Shown: piece by piece, positions 45,123-54,334 of the stretch
How the letters are laid out: every line of letters starts with the position of its first letter
Numbering within the stretch: position 1 is the first letter of the stretch
NCBI GenBank assembly: GCA_903891475.1
Contig: CAITEP010000020.1
Location: 62,001-126,000 of the forward strand
Source: an uncultured Mucilaginibacter sp.
GTDB taxonomy: Bacteria > Bacteroidota > Bacteroidia > Sphingobacteriales > Sphingobacteriaceae
Reading direction: 5' to 3'
DNA: 64,000 nucleotides
Translations under genes and position numbers: made by a program
Notes under the pieces: model-generated
Databases searched by the model: none
The model's input: only the letters and a program-made list of their open reading frames with translations
What the model was told of the DNA's origin: nothing

Positions 45123-46702
45123 TTAAGCGCTTCCACCGCTTTTTTCAAAACGGGGTCATTATTATTTAGAGCCTCAAAATAAGCGTTGTAACCCCATTTA
45201 AACCAAGCGGCATTTGCTTTTATTTGGGTTTTGATAGCTTCCTTTGATAGCAAAATTTCTCGCGAATCCATTTCCTTTAAAGTTGCCGAGGCATAAACAA
45301 TAAAGTTTTCGGTTGTATCATTCGATATATTAAACTTTTTCAAAAAATCATCTAATGATGAATATTTAGTCAATTCCGTTTGTAATTTATCAATCACAAA
45401 ACCTGTAAATACTTGCTGGTTGTTCAATTCCCTTAGTAGCTGGGTACTTACCAAGGTATCAGCAGGGACGAAAACATCCGGCATAATTCCTCCGCCGGCA
45501 AATACCTTTTTGCCCTTGGTTGTTAAGTAGTTGGGTGATTTTTTAAATGCACTATCGTTCAAATTATTTTCTGCCGATATCAATTCCCCTTTTCGTACCC
45601 TTTCGTTTATTTCGTTATGGTAGGTTTCTGTACCTTCCTTGTACGATTTTTGAATCGACCGTCCCGATGGGGTATAATACCTTGCCACCGTTAAATTAAT
45701 TGCAGAACCATCATCAAACGGAAATTGTTGTTGTACCAGACCCTTGCCAAACGAACGTCTCCCAACAATCACCGCCCTATCCAAATCCTGCAAGGCACCA
45801 GCCAATATTTCGCTGGCAGAGGCGGAATATTCATTAATCAATACCGCCAATTTACCTTCTTGAAAAACCCCCGAATCGGTAGCGAAGTAATCTTTACGCT
45901 CCTCATGGGCACCCTTGGTAAACATAATCAACTTATCTTTTTTCAAAAACTCATCGGCAAGTTCGGTAGCGGTTGTTAAATAGCCGCCTCCGTTATCACG
46001 CAAATCAAGTATCAGCTTTTGCATACCCTTGGCTTTCAACTTAAAAAATGCGGCTCTAAAGTCTTTATCAGTGGTAGCTGCGAATTTACTTATCTTTATG
46101 TATCCTGTACCAGGCGCCGCTAAATAGGCAGCATCAAGACTGCTCAATTCAACTTTCCCCCGGGTAACCGTAATTTGTTTTATGGTTTTTTGTTTGGCCG
46201 GAATAATAGTTAACAGCACCTCTGAACCATCCTCACCTCTCAAAGCTTTGCTAACACTATCGGGAGTTAGGTGCGAGCCAGTAAATTTCTTTTTATCAAC
46301 CTCAATAATTTTATCGCCGGGTGCTAGTCCTGCTAGTTCTGCTGGGCCTTTTGGATATACCTGTGCTATTGTAAAAGTATCGCGTAAAATGGTATATTCT
46401 AGGCCTATACCGCTAAAACTACCCTCTAAACGGTCGTTTATTGACCTTGCTTGTTGCGGTGGCAAATAGAGTGAATGCGGGTCGAGTTTCTGTAGTAAAG
46501 CATTGGCGGTTGCACCTTCCAAACTATCTACGTTCAAGGTATCAACATAATTGGATTTTATTAATGATACTGCCCGAGATAATTTATCGCCTGTGGTTAT
46601 GCCGCTTCCTCCACTTATATTGAAGTTAAGATATACCCCTATGGCTATTCCAAAGGCGATTAATATAAGAGAGCGAAAAATAACGCCAGCAATGTTTTTC
46701 AT
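45119..46702 (-). CDS. S41 family C-terminal processing peptidase
   Basis: 527 residues. An N-terminal membrane anchor (about 8-28) puts it in the periplasm. A PDZ domain (about 90-175; SGIGLEYTILRDTFTIAQVY) precedes the S41 domain with YSASASEILAGALQD (nucleophile Ser) and GRRSFGKGLVQQQ (catalytic Lys), the Ser-Lys dyad of CtpA/Prc. It trims or degrades exported proteins from their C-terminal ends. An about 150-residue C-terminal extension follows. It is convergent with der. Confidence 0.93.
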   Translation of the reverse strand: MKNIAGVIFRSLILIAFGIAIGVYLNFNISGGSGITTGDKLSRAVSLIKSNYVDTLNVDSLEGATANALLQKLDPHSLYLPPQQARSINDRLEGSFSGIGLEYTILRDTFTIAQVYPKGPAELAGLAPGDKIIEVDKKKFTGSHLTPDSVSKALRGEDGSEVLLTIIPAKQKTIKQITVTRGKVELSSLDAAYLAAPGTGYIKISKFAATTDKDFRAAFFKLKAKGMQKLILDLRDNGGGYLTTATELADEFLKKDKLIMFTKGAHEERKDYFATDSGVFQEGKLAVLINEYSASASEILAGALQDLDRAVIVGRRSFGKGLVQQQFPFDDGSAINLTVARYYTPSGRSIQKSYKEGTETYHNEINERVRKGELISAENNLNDSAFKKSPNYLTTKGKKVFAGGGIMPDVFVPADTLVSTQLLRELNNQQVFTGFVIDKLQTELTKYSSLDDFLKKFNISNDTTENFIVYASATLKEMDSREILLSKEAIKTQIKANAAWFKWGYNAYFEALNNNDPVLKKAVEALN

Positions 46703-46911
46703 GTTATTAGGTAGGCAAATTTACAAAAATGATTATTGATGTAGATAATCAAAATGCCATTTGTTGAAAAAATCCTTTTTATTAAAGGTTTAATTTAACA
46801 AATGGTTTAAAATAAAACTGAAAAAGACGCCACCGAAATAAATTACGAATTTTAGGTACTTATTGTTTCAACTATTTTATTCAATTTTGCCTAGTATTTG
46901 ATATTTCATTG

Positions 46912-47736
46912 ATGGAAACAACCACAGAAAAGGATTCGAACTATGCTAATTTAGAACAGATGACGCTGGCCGAAATCCTGCAAAATATAAACAAGGAAGA
47001 CCAATCTGTACCTTTGTCAGTCGCTAAAGCTTTGCCTCAAATTGAAAAATTGGCTGCTATTACTGCCGAAAAAATGAAGGCAGGTGGTAGGCTGTTTTAT
47101 ATTGGCGCAGGCACCAGTGGCCGACTAGGTATTGTTGATGCCTCAGAATGTCCGCCAACTTTTGGCGTACCATTTGATAGGGTGGTTGGTATTATAGCCG
47201 GTGGTGACGGAGCCATACGCAAGGCGGTTGAATTTGCCGAAGATGATGACCAGCAGGCATGGAAAGACTTATCGGCCTATGATATAAATGAAAAGGATGT
47301 TTTAGTAGGAATTGCCGCCTCCGGAACAACACCTTATGTAATAGGTGGTTTGCAACAAGCAAATAAACACAATGTTAATACAGGTTGTATTGTTTGTAAT
47401 ATTGGCAGTCCGGTGGCAGCGAATGCCAATTATCCGGTGGAGGTACTTACCGGACCAGAATTTTTAACCGGCTCCACCAGGATGAAGGCTGGCACGGCTC
47501 AAAAATTAGTTTTAAATATGCTGACCACCAGCGTAATGATAAAATTGGGCCGGGTGAAAGGGAATAAAATGGTGGACATGCAACTAAGTAACCATAAATT
47601 GGTTGACCGAGGCACCCGCATGGTGATGGAAGCCACCGGACTCGACCAAGCCACCGCCGCCGATTTATTAAAACAAAACGGAAGTGTGCGGGCCGCAATT
47701 GATTTTTATACAACAAATAGCAGCACAACAATTTAA
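46912..47736 (+). CDS. murQ: N-acetylmuramic acid 6-phosphate etherase
   Basis: 274 residues from ATG 46912 (a TTG one codon earlier is less likely). It cleaves the lactyl ether of MurNAc-6-phosphate to GlcNAc-6-phosphate and D-lactate in cell-wall recycling. The SIS domain has YIGAGTSGRLGIVDASECPP and GIAASGTTPYVIGG. EFLTGSTRMKAGTAQK is the conserved MurQ motif. Its stop lies inside an octad repeat array. No amgK or murU gene is close. Confidence 0.95.
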   Translation: METTTEKDSNYANLEQMTLAEILQNINKEDQSVPLSVAKALPQIEKLAAITAEKMKAGGRLFYIGAGTSGRLGIVDASECPPTFGVPFDRVVGIIAGGDGAIRKAVEFAEDDDQQAWKDLSAYDINEKDVLVGIAASGTTPYVIGGLQQANKHNVNTGCIVCNIGSPVAANANYPVEVLTGPEFLTGSTRMKAGTAQKLVLNMLTTSVMIKLGRVKGNKMVDMQLSNHKLVDRGTRMVMEATGLDQATAADLLKQNGSVRAAIDFYTTNSSTTI

Positions 47737-47782
47737 CAATACTGCAATACAAAAGCTTAACAATTTAACAATAAAATAATTA
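47727..47782 (+). repeat. octad repeat array (AACAATTT) at the murQ stop
   Basis: Seven 8-bp units in phase: AACAATTT, AACAATAC, TGCAATAC, AAAAGCTT, AACAATTT, AACAATAA, AATAATTA. The murQ stop TAA is at 47734-47736, inside units one and two. Confidence 0.75.
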
Positions 47783-47808
47783 AAGAATATTGTTGAACTT
47801 TATACTAC

Positions 47809-48375
47809 ATGCACGAAATAGAACCATATTATAAATGGCGCGACGACTATATAGCCGCGGAGGACGAATTTTCGCCTTTTTACGCTACGCAGTACAGCGA
47901 ATTTGAGTTTGATAAACAGGTATACAATTACCTGTTACATCCGCAATGGGATTCGTTTGGCTCAAATACTTTGTACATGAAAGTATTATTTGTTGATTAT
48001 GAACGTTCTTATTGCATCATAGAGTTTATTGGCGAATGGAACGATGCCATTAATAATGATATCATGCTGTTAAAGCGTGAAATTATTGAGCTAATGATGG
48101 ACAATGGTATTAATCACTTTGTTTTAATTGGCGAAAATGTACTCAACTTTCACTCCTCCGATGATTGTTATTATGAAGAATGGTTTCAGGATGTAGAGGA
48201 TGGCTGGATTGCAGGAATAAATTTCAGGGAACACGTAATTGATGAATTTAAACGAAACAATATTGATTACTACATCAATTTTGGTGGCGAACTGGACGAT
48301 TTGAATTGGCGAACCCTTAAACCTATACAAGTATTTAAAAAGGTGGAGGAGCAGTTAATGAAGAGGCTTGGTTAA
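47809..48375 (+). CDS. conserved hypothetical protein
   Basis: 188 residues, acidic and soluble, with many aromatic residues (YYKWRDDYIAAEDEFSPFYA at the start). No signal peptide and no motif that I can assign. The region FVLIGENVLNFHSSDDCYYE has Cys and acidic residues that might bind metal. It lies between murQ and the Bax-inhibitor gene in the same direction. Its length and codon use look like a real gene. Confidence 0.75.
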   Translation: MHEIEPYYKWRDDYIAAEDEFSPFYATQYSEFEFDKQVYNYLLHPQWDSFGSNTLYMKVLFVDYERSYCIIEFIGEWNDAINNDIMLLKREIIELMMDNGINHFVLIGENVLNFHSSDDCYYEEWFQDVEDGWIAGINFREHVIDEFKRNNIDYYINFGGELDDLNWRTLKPIQVFKKVEEQLMKRLG

Positions 48376-48408
48376 TAGTCGGGAAGTCCGAGAAGTCTGG
48401 AAGTCCGA
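48376..48408 (+). repeat. octad-type repeat (AAGTCCGA) directly after a stop codon
   Basis: TAGTCGGG, AAGTCCGAG, AAGTCTGG, AAGTCCGA: units of 8, 9, 8 and 8 bases, beginning with the first base after the TAA of the previous gene. Confidence 0.75.
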
Positions 48409-48507
48409 ACTAAATAAACAATGAATTGTAAAAAAAATTAAAACAAAGGTATCAAAACTCAATTCTATCACTAAATTTGTATAAATAACTAAATAGAGAA
48501 TAATTGT

Positions 48508-49239
48508 ATGGAAAATAATAATCCCGATTACGTATACAATAACGTAATACAAATAGACGATGCGGATTCAACCCGCAAATTTTTAGCCAGCGTATTTACT
48601 TGGATGTTTGTGGCTTTAGGTATTTCAGCTTTATGTGCCTATGTTTTTGCTAATACACCTGCGCTATACAGTACGCTTAGAGATGTGAATACACAGCAAA
48701 CTACTGGTTTAGGTATATTGGTTATGTTTTCACCCTTAGCCTTCGTAATGTTAATGAGCTTTGGTCTTAACAAATTATCCTATGGTGTGCTTTCATTACT
48801 TTTTATTGCCTATTCAGCATTAACAGGTATTAGCTTTAGCTTCATACTTCAAGTATTTACAACCTCATCAATTTTAGGTGTATTTATTACTACTTCAACT
48901 GTATTTGGCATTATGGCCATAGCAGGCTATACCACAAAGGTTGATTTAACTAAATTTGGTTCCATATTATTCATGTTTTTAATTGGTATAGTAGTTGCAA
49001 GCTTAGTAAACATGTTTTTACATAGCAGTGGTTTAGATATGCTAATTAGCTATATAGGTGTAGCCGTGTTTGTTGGTTTAACAGCTTACGACGTTCAAAA
49101 ATTAAAAAATATTGGTGCTGGTTTAACTTATGGCGAAGCAACAGCTTCAAAAATGGCCTTAATGGGCGGCTTAACGCTATATCTTGATTTCATTAACTTG
49201 TTTTTAATGCTACTTCGCATCTTCGGCAGAAGAAGATAA
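48508..49239 (+). CDS. Bax inhibitor-1/YccA family membrane protein
   Basis: 243 residues with seven hydrophobic helices. The start FLASVFTWMFVALGISALCA, the middle GVFITTSTVFGIMAIAGYTT and AVFVGLTAYDVQKLK near the C-terminus are characteristic of the BI-1 (UPF0005) family, which forms calcium-leak channels in bacterial relatives. A -7-like element TAAATTTG lies 29 nt upstream. A terminator follows directly. Confidence 0.93.
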   Translation: MENNNPDYVYNNVIQIDDADSTRKFLASVFTWMFVALGISALCAYVFANTPALYSTLRDVNTQQTTGLGILVMFSPLAFVMLMSFGLNKLSYGVLSLLFIAYSALTGISFSFILQVFTTSSILGVFITTSTVFGIMAIAGYTTKVDLTKFGSILFMFLIGIVVASLVNMFLHSSGLDMLISYIGVAVFVGLTAYDVQKLKNIGAGLTYGEATASKMALMGGLTLYLDFINLFLMLLRIFGRRR

Positions 49240-49260
49240 GAAACACTAAAGTATTTCAAA

Positions 49261-49296
49261 AAAGCCGCCAGTTATTATTTTAGCTGGCGGTTTTTT
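49261..49296 (+). terminator. rho-independent terminator
   Basis: CCGCCAG (49265-49271) pairs with CTGGCGG (49284-49290), followed by six T, 25 nt after the Bax-inhibitor stop. Confidence 0.9.
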
Positions 49297-49580
49297 ATTT
49301 TACTAAATTCAAAAATTTATATAAGAAAAGATTTTGGATAAGAAATTAAAAAGAAGGCTTTAGTTGAGTTTAATTTTAAAAATCTTGTAATTATACTACA
49401 TGGGGTATTTAAATCTGTTATATGGTAATTTAAACGGTATTTAAACGGTTTAAAAAATAGGAGACCAACTGCCAAATAAATTAATTGGAGATTTTCCGAT
49501 TTATTTTCAAATCAATTCTAAATTTTTTGAATGGATTTTATAATCCTAGTTTCATTTATCATACCTCAAATATTGTGAAG
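49297..49580. other. AT-rich spacer
   Basis: About 280 bases between the terminator and the metH promoter. ATTTAAACGGT occurs twice around 49430-49450. No gene is visible. Confidence 0.5.
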
Positions 49581-49612
49581 TTTGTAATTTACCTTAATAT
49601 TACGCATTTTTG
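49581..49612 (+). promoter_or_regulatory. Bacteroidota-type promoter for the metH riboswitch
   Basis: TTTG (49581-49584), 20 nt, then CATTTTTG (49605-49612), one base from TAnnTTTG. Transcription would start 4-6 nt later, at the first base of riboswitch helix P1. Confidence 0.6.
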
Positions 49613-49615
49613 CAA

Positions 49616-49726
49616 CGCTTATAGAGAAAGACGGAGGGATTAGGACCTGCGATGTCTTGGCAACCTGTACTTACAAGGTGCTACATTCTACTTGGTTTGC
49701 TACTTATAAATCAGGAAAGATAAGCG
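49616..49726 (+). promoter_or_regulatory. SAM-I (S-box) riboswitch upstream of metH
   Basis: The conserved core is plain: AGAGAAAGACGGAGGGATTA, later CTTGGCAACC and AAGGTGCTA. The closing helix P1 is perfect: CGCTTAT (49616-49622) with ATAAGCG (49720-49726). S-adenosylmethionine binding should switch off metH. A possible expression-platform hairpin (GAAAGTC with GACTTTTC) follows at about 49726-49750. Between the aptamer and metH lies a separate inverted heptad array. Confidence 0.92.
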
Positions 49727-49768
49727 AAAGTCAATACTAACCGACTTTTCGAAATAAGCTTTTAATTG

Positions 49769-49796
49769 TGTTGCAGGTTGTGGGTTGAAAGTTGAA
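49769..49796 (+). repeat. heptad array, family C (GGTTGTG), left arm before metH
   Basis: Units TGTTGCA, GGTTGTG, GGTTGAA, AGTTGAA. Bases 49776-49789 are perfectly complementary to both 14-mers of the right arm. Confidence 0.88.
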
Positions 49797-49855
49797 TGTG
49801 TAGCATTTCCTTTTCTATATCCAAAACTTATAATTTGTATTTGAAGGTCTATTTT

Positions 49856-49890
49856 TGACACCTTCAACCCACAACCTTCAACCCACAACC
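49856..49890 (-). repeat. heptad array, family C, right (inverted) arm just before the metH start
   Basis: Units TGACACC, TTCAACC, CACAACC, TTCAACC, CACAACC, ending 10 nt before ATG 49900. Each of the two TTCAACCCACAACC copies can pair with the left arm. Confidence 0.9.
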
Positions 49891-49899
49891 CAGCCCAAC

Positions 49900-52800
49900 A
49901 TGAATATTAAAAAAGAATTAGAAAAGCGGATTTTGGTTATTGATGGTGCCATGGGTACCATGATACAGCGTTACCAACTGTCAGAATATGATTTTAGGGG
50001 GGAGCGTTTTGCCAACCACGCATCTGATTTAAAAGGTAATAACGACCTACTGAATATTACACGTCCGGATGTAATCAAAGCCATCCATGCCGAATATTTG
50101 GAGGCTGGAGCTGATATTATTGAAACCAATACCTTCAGTACCCAACGCATATCCTTAGCCGATTATAACCTGGAAGAATTGGCTTATGAGCTAAGTTATG
50201 AAGGCGCGCGTATTGCACGTGAGGTCGCGGATGAGTACAACCTGAAAACACCCGAAAAACCTCGTTTTGTTGCAGGTGCCATCGGGCCAACTAACCGTAC
50301 GGCTTCCCTATCGCCCGATGTAAACGACCCGGGTTACCGTGCCGTTACTTTTGATGATTTGGCCGATGCTTATTATGATCAGGTACGTGGCTTGGTGGAT
50401 GGTGGTGCCGATTTATTGATTATTGAAACCATTTTTGATACCTTGAATGCCAAAGCCGCGCTTTTTGCCATTGATAGGTATCAGACTGAATTAAACGAAA
50501 ATAAAAATAATGAGGGCGATTTATTAACCTCCTCAAAACCTAACCTACGCCGTAAAAAATTCCCTGAGGTAATGATTTCCGGGACAATTACGGATGCTTC
50601 CGGACGTACTTTGTCAGGACAAACCGTAGAGGCATTCTGGAACTCGGTGAGCCATGCCAATTTATTATCGGTTGGTCTGAACTGTGCTTTGGGTGCTAAA
50701 GAAATGCGCCCCCACTTGGAAGAACTTTCGGCAAAGGCCAATGTGTTTATTTCGGCCTACCCTAACGCCGGTTTACCAAATGAATTTGGGCAATATGACG
50801 AAACCGCGCACGAAACCGCGCATTTGGTAGATGACTTTATTAAAGCCGGCTTGGTAAACATTGTAGGGGGCTGTTGCGGTACCACACCTGAGCACATCAA
50901 ATGCATCGCCGAAAAGGCGGCAAAACACCCGCCCCGTGTAAAGCCTAGAATTGAACCTTATTTACGTTTAAGCGGATTAGAGGCCGTTACCCTAACCCCC
51001 GAAACCAACTTTGTAAACATTGGCGAACGTACCAATATAACAGGCTCCCCAAAATTCTCGAAGCTGATTTTGGCAGAGGATTATGAAGCTGCCCTTGCCG
51101 TTGCCTTGCAACAGGTAGAAGGTGGTGCCCAGGTGATTGACATCAACATGGACGAGGGCATGATTGACTCCGAAGCGGTGATGGTTAAATTCCTGAACTT
51201 GGTAGCCTCCGAGCCTGATATTGCCAAATTGCCCATCATGATTGATTCATCAAAATGGACAGTGATAGAAGCCGGATTAAAATGTTTACAAGGCAAAGGA
51301 ATCGTTAACTCCATCTCATTAAAAGAAGGCGAAGAGAAGTTTAAGGAATATGCACGCAAAATATTAAGCTATGGTGCAGCCACGGTGGTCATGGCCTTTG
51401 ATGAAAAAGGTCAGGCCGACTCGCTGGAACGCCGAAAAGAAATTTGCGAACGCTCTTACCGTATTTTGGTGGATGAAGTAGGTTTTCCACCACAGGATAT
51501 CATATTCGACCCAAATATTTTAACAGTTGCTACTGGTTTAGAAGAACATAATAACTACGCGGTTGATTTTATTGAAGCTACCCGCTGGATAAAACAAAAC
51601 CTACCCTATGCCAAAGTAAGTGGCGGGGTAAGTAACATATCTTTCTCATTCCGCGGTAACAATGTAGTGCGCGAGGCCATGCACTCGGCATTTTTATACC
51701 ATGCCATTAAAGCAGGCCTGGACATGGGTATTGTAAATGCCGGGATGCTGGAGGTTTACGAACAAATACCAAAGGATTTATTGGAACTGGTGGAAGATGT
51801 GCTGCTAAACCGCAGAGATGATGCTACCGAGCGTTTGGTAGAGTTTGCCGATACCATTAAATCGAAAGGGAAAGAGGTTGTGCGCGATGAAGAATGGCGT
51901 AAGGCTCCGGTGACTGAACGCTTATCGCATGCCTTAGTGAAAGGTATTATTGAGTATTTGGATGAGGATGTGGAGGAAGCTAGATTAGCCTATGCGAAAC
52001 CTTTGGAGGTTATTGAAGGTCCGCTGATGGATGGCATGAACATAGTTGGCGATTTATTTGGTGCTGGTAAAATGTTTTTGCCGCAAGTAGTAAAATCGGC
52101 AAGGGTAATGAAGAAGGCGGTTGCCTATTTGCTGCCATTTATTGAAGCCGAAAAGTTAAGAGCCGTATCATCGGGCGAGGAGCAGAGCGGAGGCAGGGCA
52201 AATGCGGGCAAGGTGCTAATGGCTACCGTTAAGGGCGATGTGCACGATATTGGTAAAAACATAGTTGGCGTGGTGTTGGCATGTAATAACTTCGAGGTGA
52301 TTGACCTTGGCGTAATGGTGCCAGCGCAAAAAATAATTGAAGAAGCTAAAAAACATCAGGTTGATATTATTGGCCTAAGCGGATTGATTACCCCATCATT
52401 GGATGAAATGGTGCATTTTGCCAAAGAAATGGAACGTGAAGGATTCACCATCCCATTAATTATTGGAGGTGCCACCACATCACGCATTCATGCCGCGGTA
52501 AAAATCGACCCGCATTACAGTGGTTCGGTGGTGCATGTTTTGGATGCCTCTCGTAGCGTAACGGTTTGTAGCAGTCTGCTTTCAAAAGATGGCAGCGAGG
52601 CTTATATAAAAGGTATCAAAGAAGAATATGCCACCGCCCGCGAAGCGCATTTAAACAAGCGTAACGATAAATTATACCTCAGCATTGAAGAAGCAAGGGC
52701 GCAAAAATTTCAGATTGATTTAAATGGTTCAATTCCATCAAAACCTGAATTATTGGGTACCAAAGTTTTTGAAGATTTCCCGTTAACAGATTTAGTACCT

Positions 52801-53649
52801 TATATTGACTGGACACCGTTTTTCCATACTTGGGAACTAAGGGGCAGCTACCCTAAAATATTTAACGACAAATATGTAGGCACCGAAGCTAAAAAGCTGT
52901 TCGACGATGCGCAGGTATTGCTGGACAAAATAGTTACAGAAAAACTACTGAAAGCAAAAGCGGTAATAGGTTTTTGGCCTGCCAATAGCGTGGGCGATGA
53001 TATTGAGATTTATGCGGATGAAAGTCGAACCACCGTTTTAACAACCATCCATACCTTACGTCAGCAAAGCGATAAGGCCAAAGGTGAACCCTATTATGCC
53101 TTGTCCGACTTTATCGCGCCAAAAGAAAGCGGTATTGCCGACTATTGGGGCGGATTCGCGGTAACAACAGGCTTAGGTTGCGATGAACTGGTAGCCGAAT
53201 TTGAACGCGATAATGACGACTATAACAGCATCATGGCGAAAGCCATTGCCGACAGGTTAGCAGAGGCCTTGGCCGAAAAGATGCACGAACTGGTACGTAA
53301 AAATTACTGGGGCTATGCCAAAACCGAGCAATTGGATACAGTAAAACTAATAAAGGAAGAATACCAAGGTATCCGTCCGGCACCGGGTTATCCTGCTTGT
53401 CCGGATCATACCGAAAAAACAACCCTGTTCCAAATCCTTCAAGCGGAAGAAACCATAGGCATGCACCTAACCGAAAGTTTGGCCATGTCGCCGGCATCAT
53501 CGGTAAGCGGGTTCTACTTCGCGCACCCCCAGGCACGCTATTTTGGTCTTGGTAAAATAAACAAGGACCAAGTAACAGATTATGCAACCCGTAAAAACTT
53601 GCCACTAGAAGAAGTGGAGAGATGGCTGGGACCGAATTTGGGGTATTGA
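49900..53649 (+). CDS. metH: cobalamin-dependent methionine synthase
   Basis: 1249 residues from ATG 49900. The in-frame ATG at 49855 would translate repeat DNA and is rejected. Methylates homocysteine using methyl-tetrahydrofolate and B12. Domains are the homocysteine-binding barrel (1 to about 330, zinc site [10 protein letters not shown] near 324), pterin-binding domain (about 360-620), B12 cap and Rossmann domain with [11 protein letters not shown] (DxHxxG His near 782), and SAM-binding reactivation domain (about 920-1249; [15 protein letters not shown]). All modules are present, as in the E. coli enzyme. It is under a SAM-I riboswitch. metF follows, separated by the four-helix-bundle element. 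Confidence 0.97.
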   Translation: MNIKKELEKRILVIDGAMGTMIQRYQLSEYDFRGERFANHASDLKGNNDLLNITRPDVIKAIHAEYLEAGADIIETNTFSTQRISLADYNLEELAYELSYEGARIAREVADEYNLKTPEKPRFVAGAIGPTNRTASLSPDVNDPGYRAVTFDDLADAYYDQVRGLVDGGADLLIIETIFDTLNAKAALFAIDRYQTELNENKNNEGDLLTSSKPNLRRKKFPEVMISGTITDASGRTLSGQTVEAFWNSVSHANLLSVGLNCALGAKEMRPHLEELSAKANVFISAYPNAGLPNEFGQYDETAHETAHLVDDFIKAGLVNIVGGCCGTTPEHIKCIAEKAAKHPPRVKPRIEPYLRLSGLEAVTLTPETNFVNIGERTNITGSPKFSKLILAEDYEAALAVALQQVEGGAQVIDINMDEGMIDSEAVMVKFLNLVASEPDIAKLPIMIDSSKWTVIEAGLKCLQGKGIVNSISLKEGEEKFKEYARKILSYGAATVVMAFDEKGQADSLERRKEICERSYRILVDEVGFPPQDIIFDPNILTVATGLEEHNNYAVDFIEATRWIKQNLPYAKVSGGVSNISFSFRGNNVVREAMHSAFLYHAIKAGLDMGIVNAGMLEVYEQIPKDLLELVEDVLLNRRDDATERLVEFADTIKSKGKEVVRDEEWRKAPVTERLSHALVKGIIEYLDEDVEEARLAYAKPLEVIEGPLMDGMNIVGDLFGAGKMFLPQVVKSARVMKKAVAYLLPFIEAEKLRAVSSGEEQSGGRANAGKVLMATVKGDVHDIGKNIVGVVLACNNFEVIDLGVMVPAQKIIEEAKKHQVDIIGLSGLITPSLDEMVHFAKEMEREGFTIPLIIGGATTSRIHAAVKIDPHYSGSVVHVLDASRSVTVCSSLLSKDGSEAYIKGIKEEYATAREAHLNKRNDKLYLSIEEARAQKFQIDLNGSIPSKPELLGTKVFEDFPLTDLVPYIDWTPFFHTWELRGSYPKIFNDKYVGTEAKKLFDDAQVLLDKIVTEKLLKAKAVIGFWPANSVGDDIEIYADESRTTVLTTIHTLRQQSDKAKGEPYYALSDFIAPKESGIADYWGGFAVTTGLGCDELVAEFERDNDDYNSIMAKAIADRLAEALAEKMHELVRKNYWGYAKTEQLDTVKLIKEEYQGIRPAPGYPACPDHTEKTTLFQILQAEETIGMHLTESLAMSPASSVSGFYFAHPQARYFGLGKINKDQVTDYATRKNLPLEEVERWLGPNLGY

Positions 53650-53652
53650 TTT

Positions 53653-53680
53653 AGTATCAAGTAGCTAGTATCAAGTAGCT
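53653..53680 (+). repeat. heptad array, family B, left arm after metH
   Basis: AGTATCA and AGTAGCT alternate twice with no mismatch, from 4 nt after the metH stop. Looser copies continue to about 53720. Confidence 0.9.
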
Positions 53681-53814
53681 AGATTTTATTAACTAGCATC
53701 GAGTGGGTAGATATTAGTAGTTATTATCGGTTATCAGGTTTGGTGTATAAATATTATCTGATAATTTTATGTTAGACTAAAAGGTTAATTGAATTAGGTT
53801 CCAAATAACAAAAA

Positions 53815-54168
53815 ATGCATAATTTTAAAGAGTTGAAGGTTTGGAAGGCTGGGATTGAGTTGACCAAAGTTATTTTTCAAGTAACTAGGTCATTTCCAGC
53901 AGAGGAAAGATATGGATTAACTTCTCAAATTATACGTTCAGCAATCTCCATACCTTCTAATATCGCGGAAGGATGCGGAAGAATTTCAAATAAAGATTTT
54001 AAACATTTCTTAACAATAGCTTTAGGTTCATCGTTTGAATTAGAAACACAAATTATCATAGCGAAGGAATTTAATTACGTAAGCGAAGACGAGTTAAACG
54101 GCATAAGTTCACAAATAATCGAAATACAAAAAATGATTTATGGCTTGCAAAAAAGCCTGGATAAATAA
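53815..54168 (+). CDS. four-helix-bundle protein (S23/IVS type)
   Basis: 117 residues of the family first known from intervening sequences in 23S rRNA genes (TIGR02436-like). The order of motifs is typical: FKELKVWKAGIELTKVIFQV, FPAEERYGLTSQI, SAISIPSNIAEGCGR, FLTIALGSSFELETQ. Related Avd proteins work in diversity-generating retroelements, but no reverse transcriptase is here. It stands alone between metH and metF, flanked by inverted copies of a heptad array, which suggests that gene and repeats arrived together. The molecular role is unknown and may involve RNA or nucleic-acid binding. Confidence 0.93.
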   Translation: MHNFKELKVWKAGIELTKVIFQVTRSFPAEERYGLTSQIIRSAISIPSNIAEGCGRISNKDFKHFLTIALGSSFELETQIIIAKEFNYVSEDELNGISSQIIEIQKMIYGLQKSLDK

Positions 54169-54292
54169 AGTAAATAACAAGTAATACAAACCAATAAAAA
54201 GCAACCAAGTAAAAAAGCTAGCAAATTATATTAGTTATTTGACACCAGTTATTAGAGCCTAAAATCTAGGAACTATCTGCTCAATATTTGCA

Positions 54293-54334
54293 ACTAAATA
54301 CTAGCTACTTGATACTAAATACTAGCTACTACAT
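54293..54334 (-). repeat. heptad array, family B, right (inverted) arm running into the metF start
   Basis: Six plus-strand units: ACTAAAT, ACTAGCT, ACTTGAT, ACTAAAT, ACTAGCT, ACTACAT. The last contains the first two bases of the metF ATG (54333). It is the inverted partner of 53653-53680. Confidence 0.92.

Noticed and set aside
49855..49899. ATG-like start at 49855 for metH
   Set aside because: It would translate the inverted heptad array, and ATG 49900 begins the conserved domain.
53815..54168. Four-helix-bundle gene as the accessory gene of a diversity-generating retroelement
   Set aside because: No reverse transcriptase, template repeat or variable repeat is seen within the window.
54288..54332. 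TTG start at 54288 for metF
   Set aside because: The extra residues are translated heptad repeats, and the family N-terminus fits ATG 54333.
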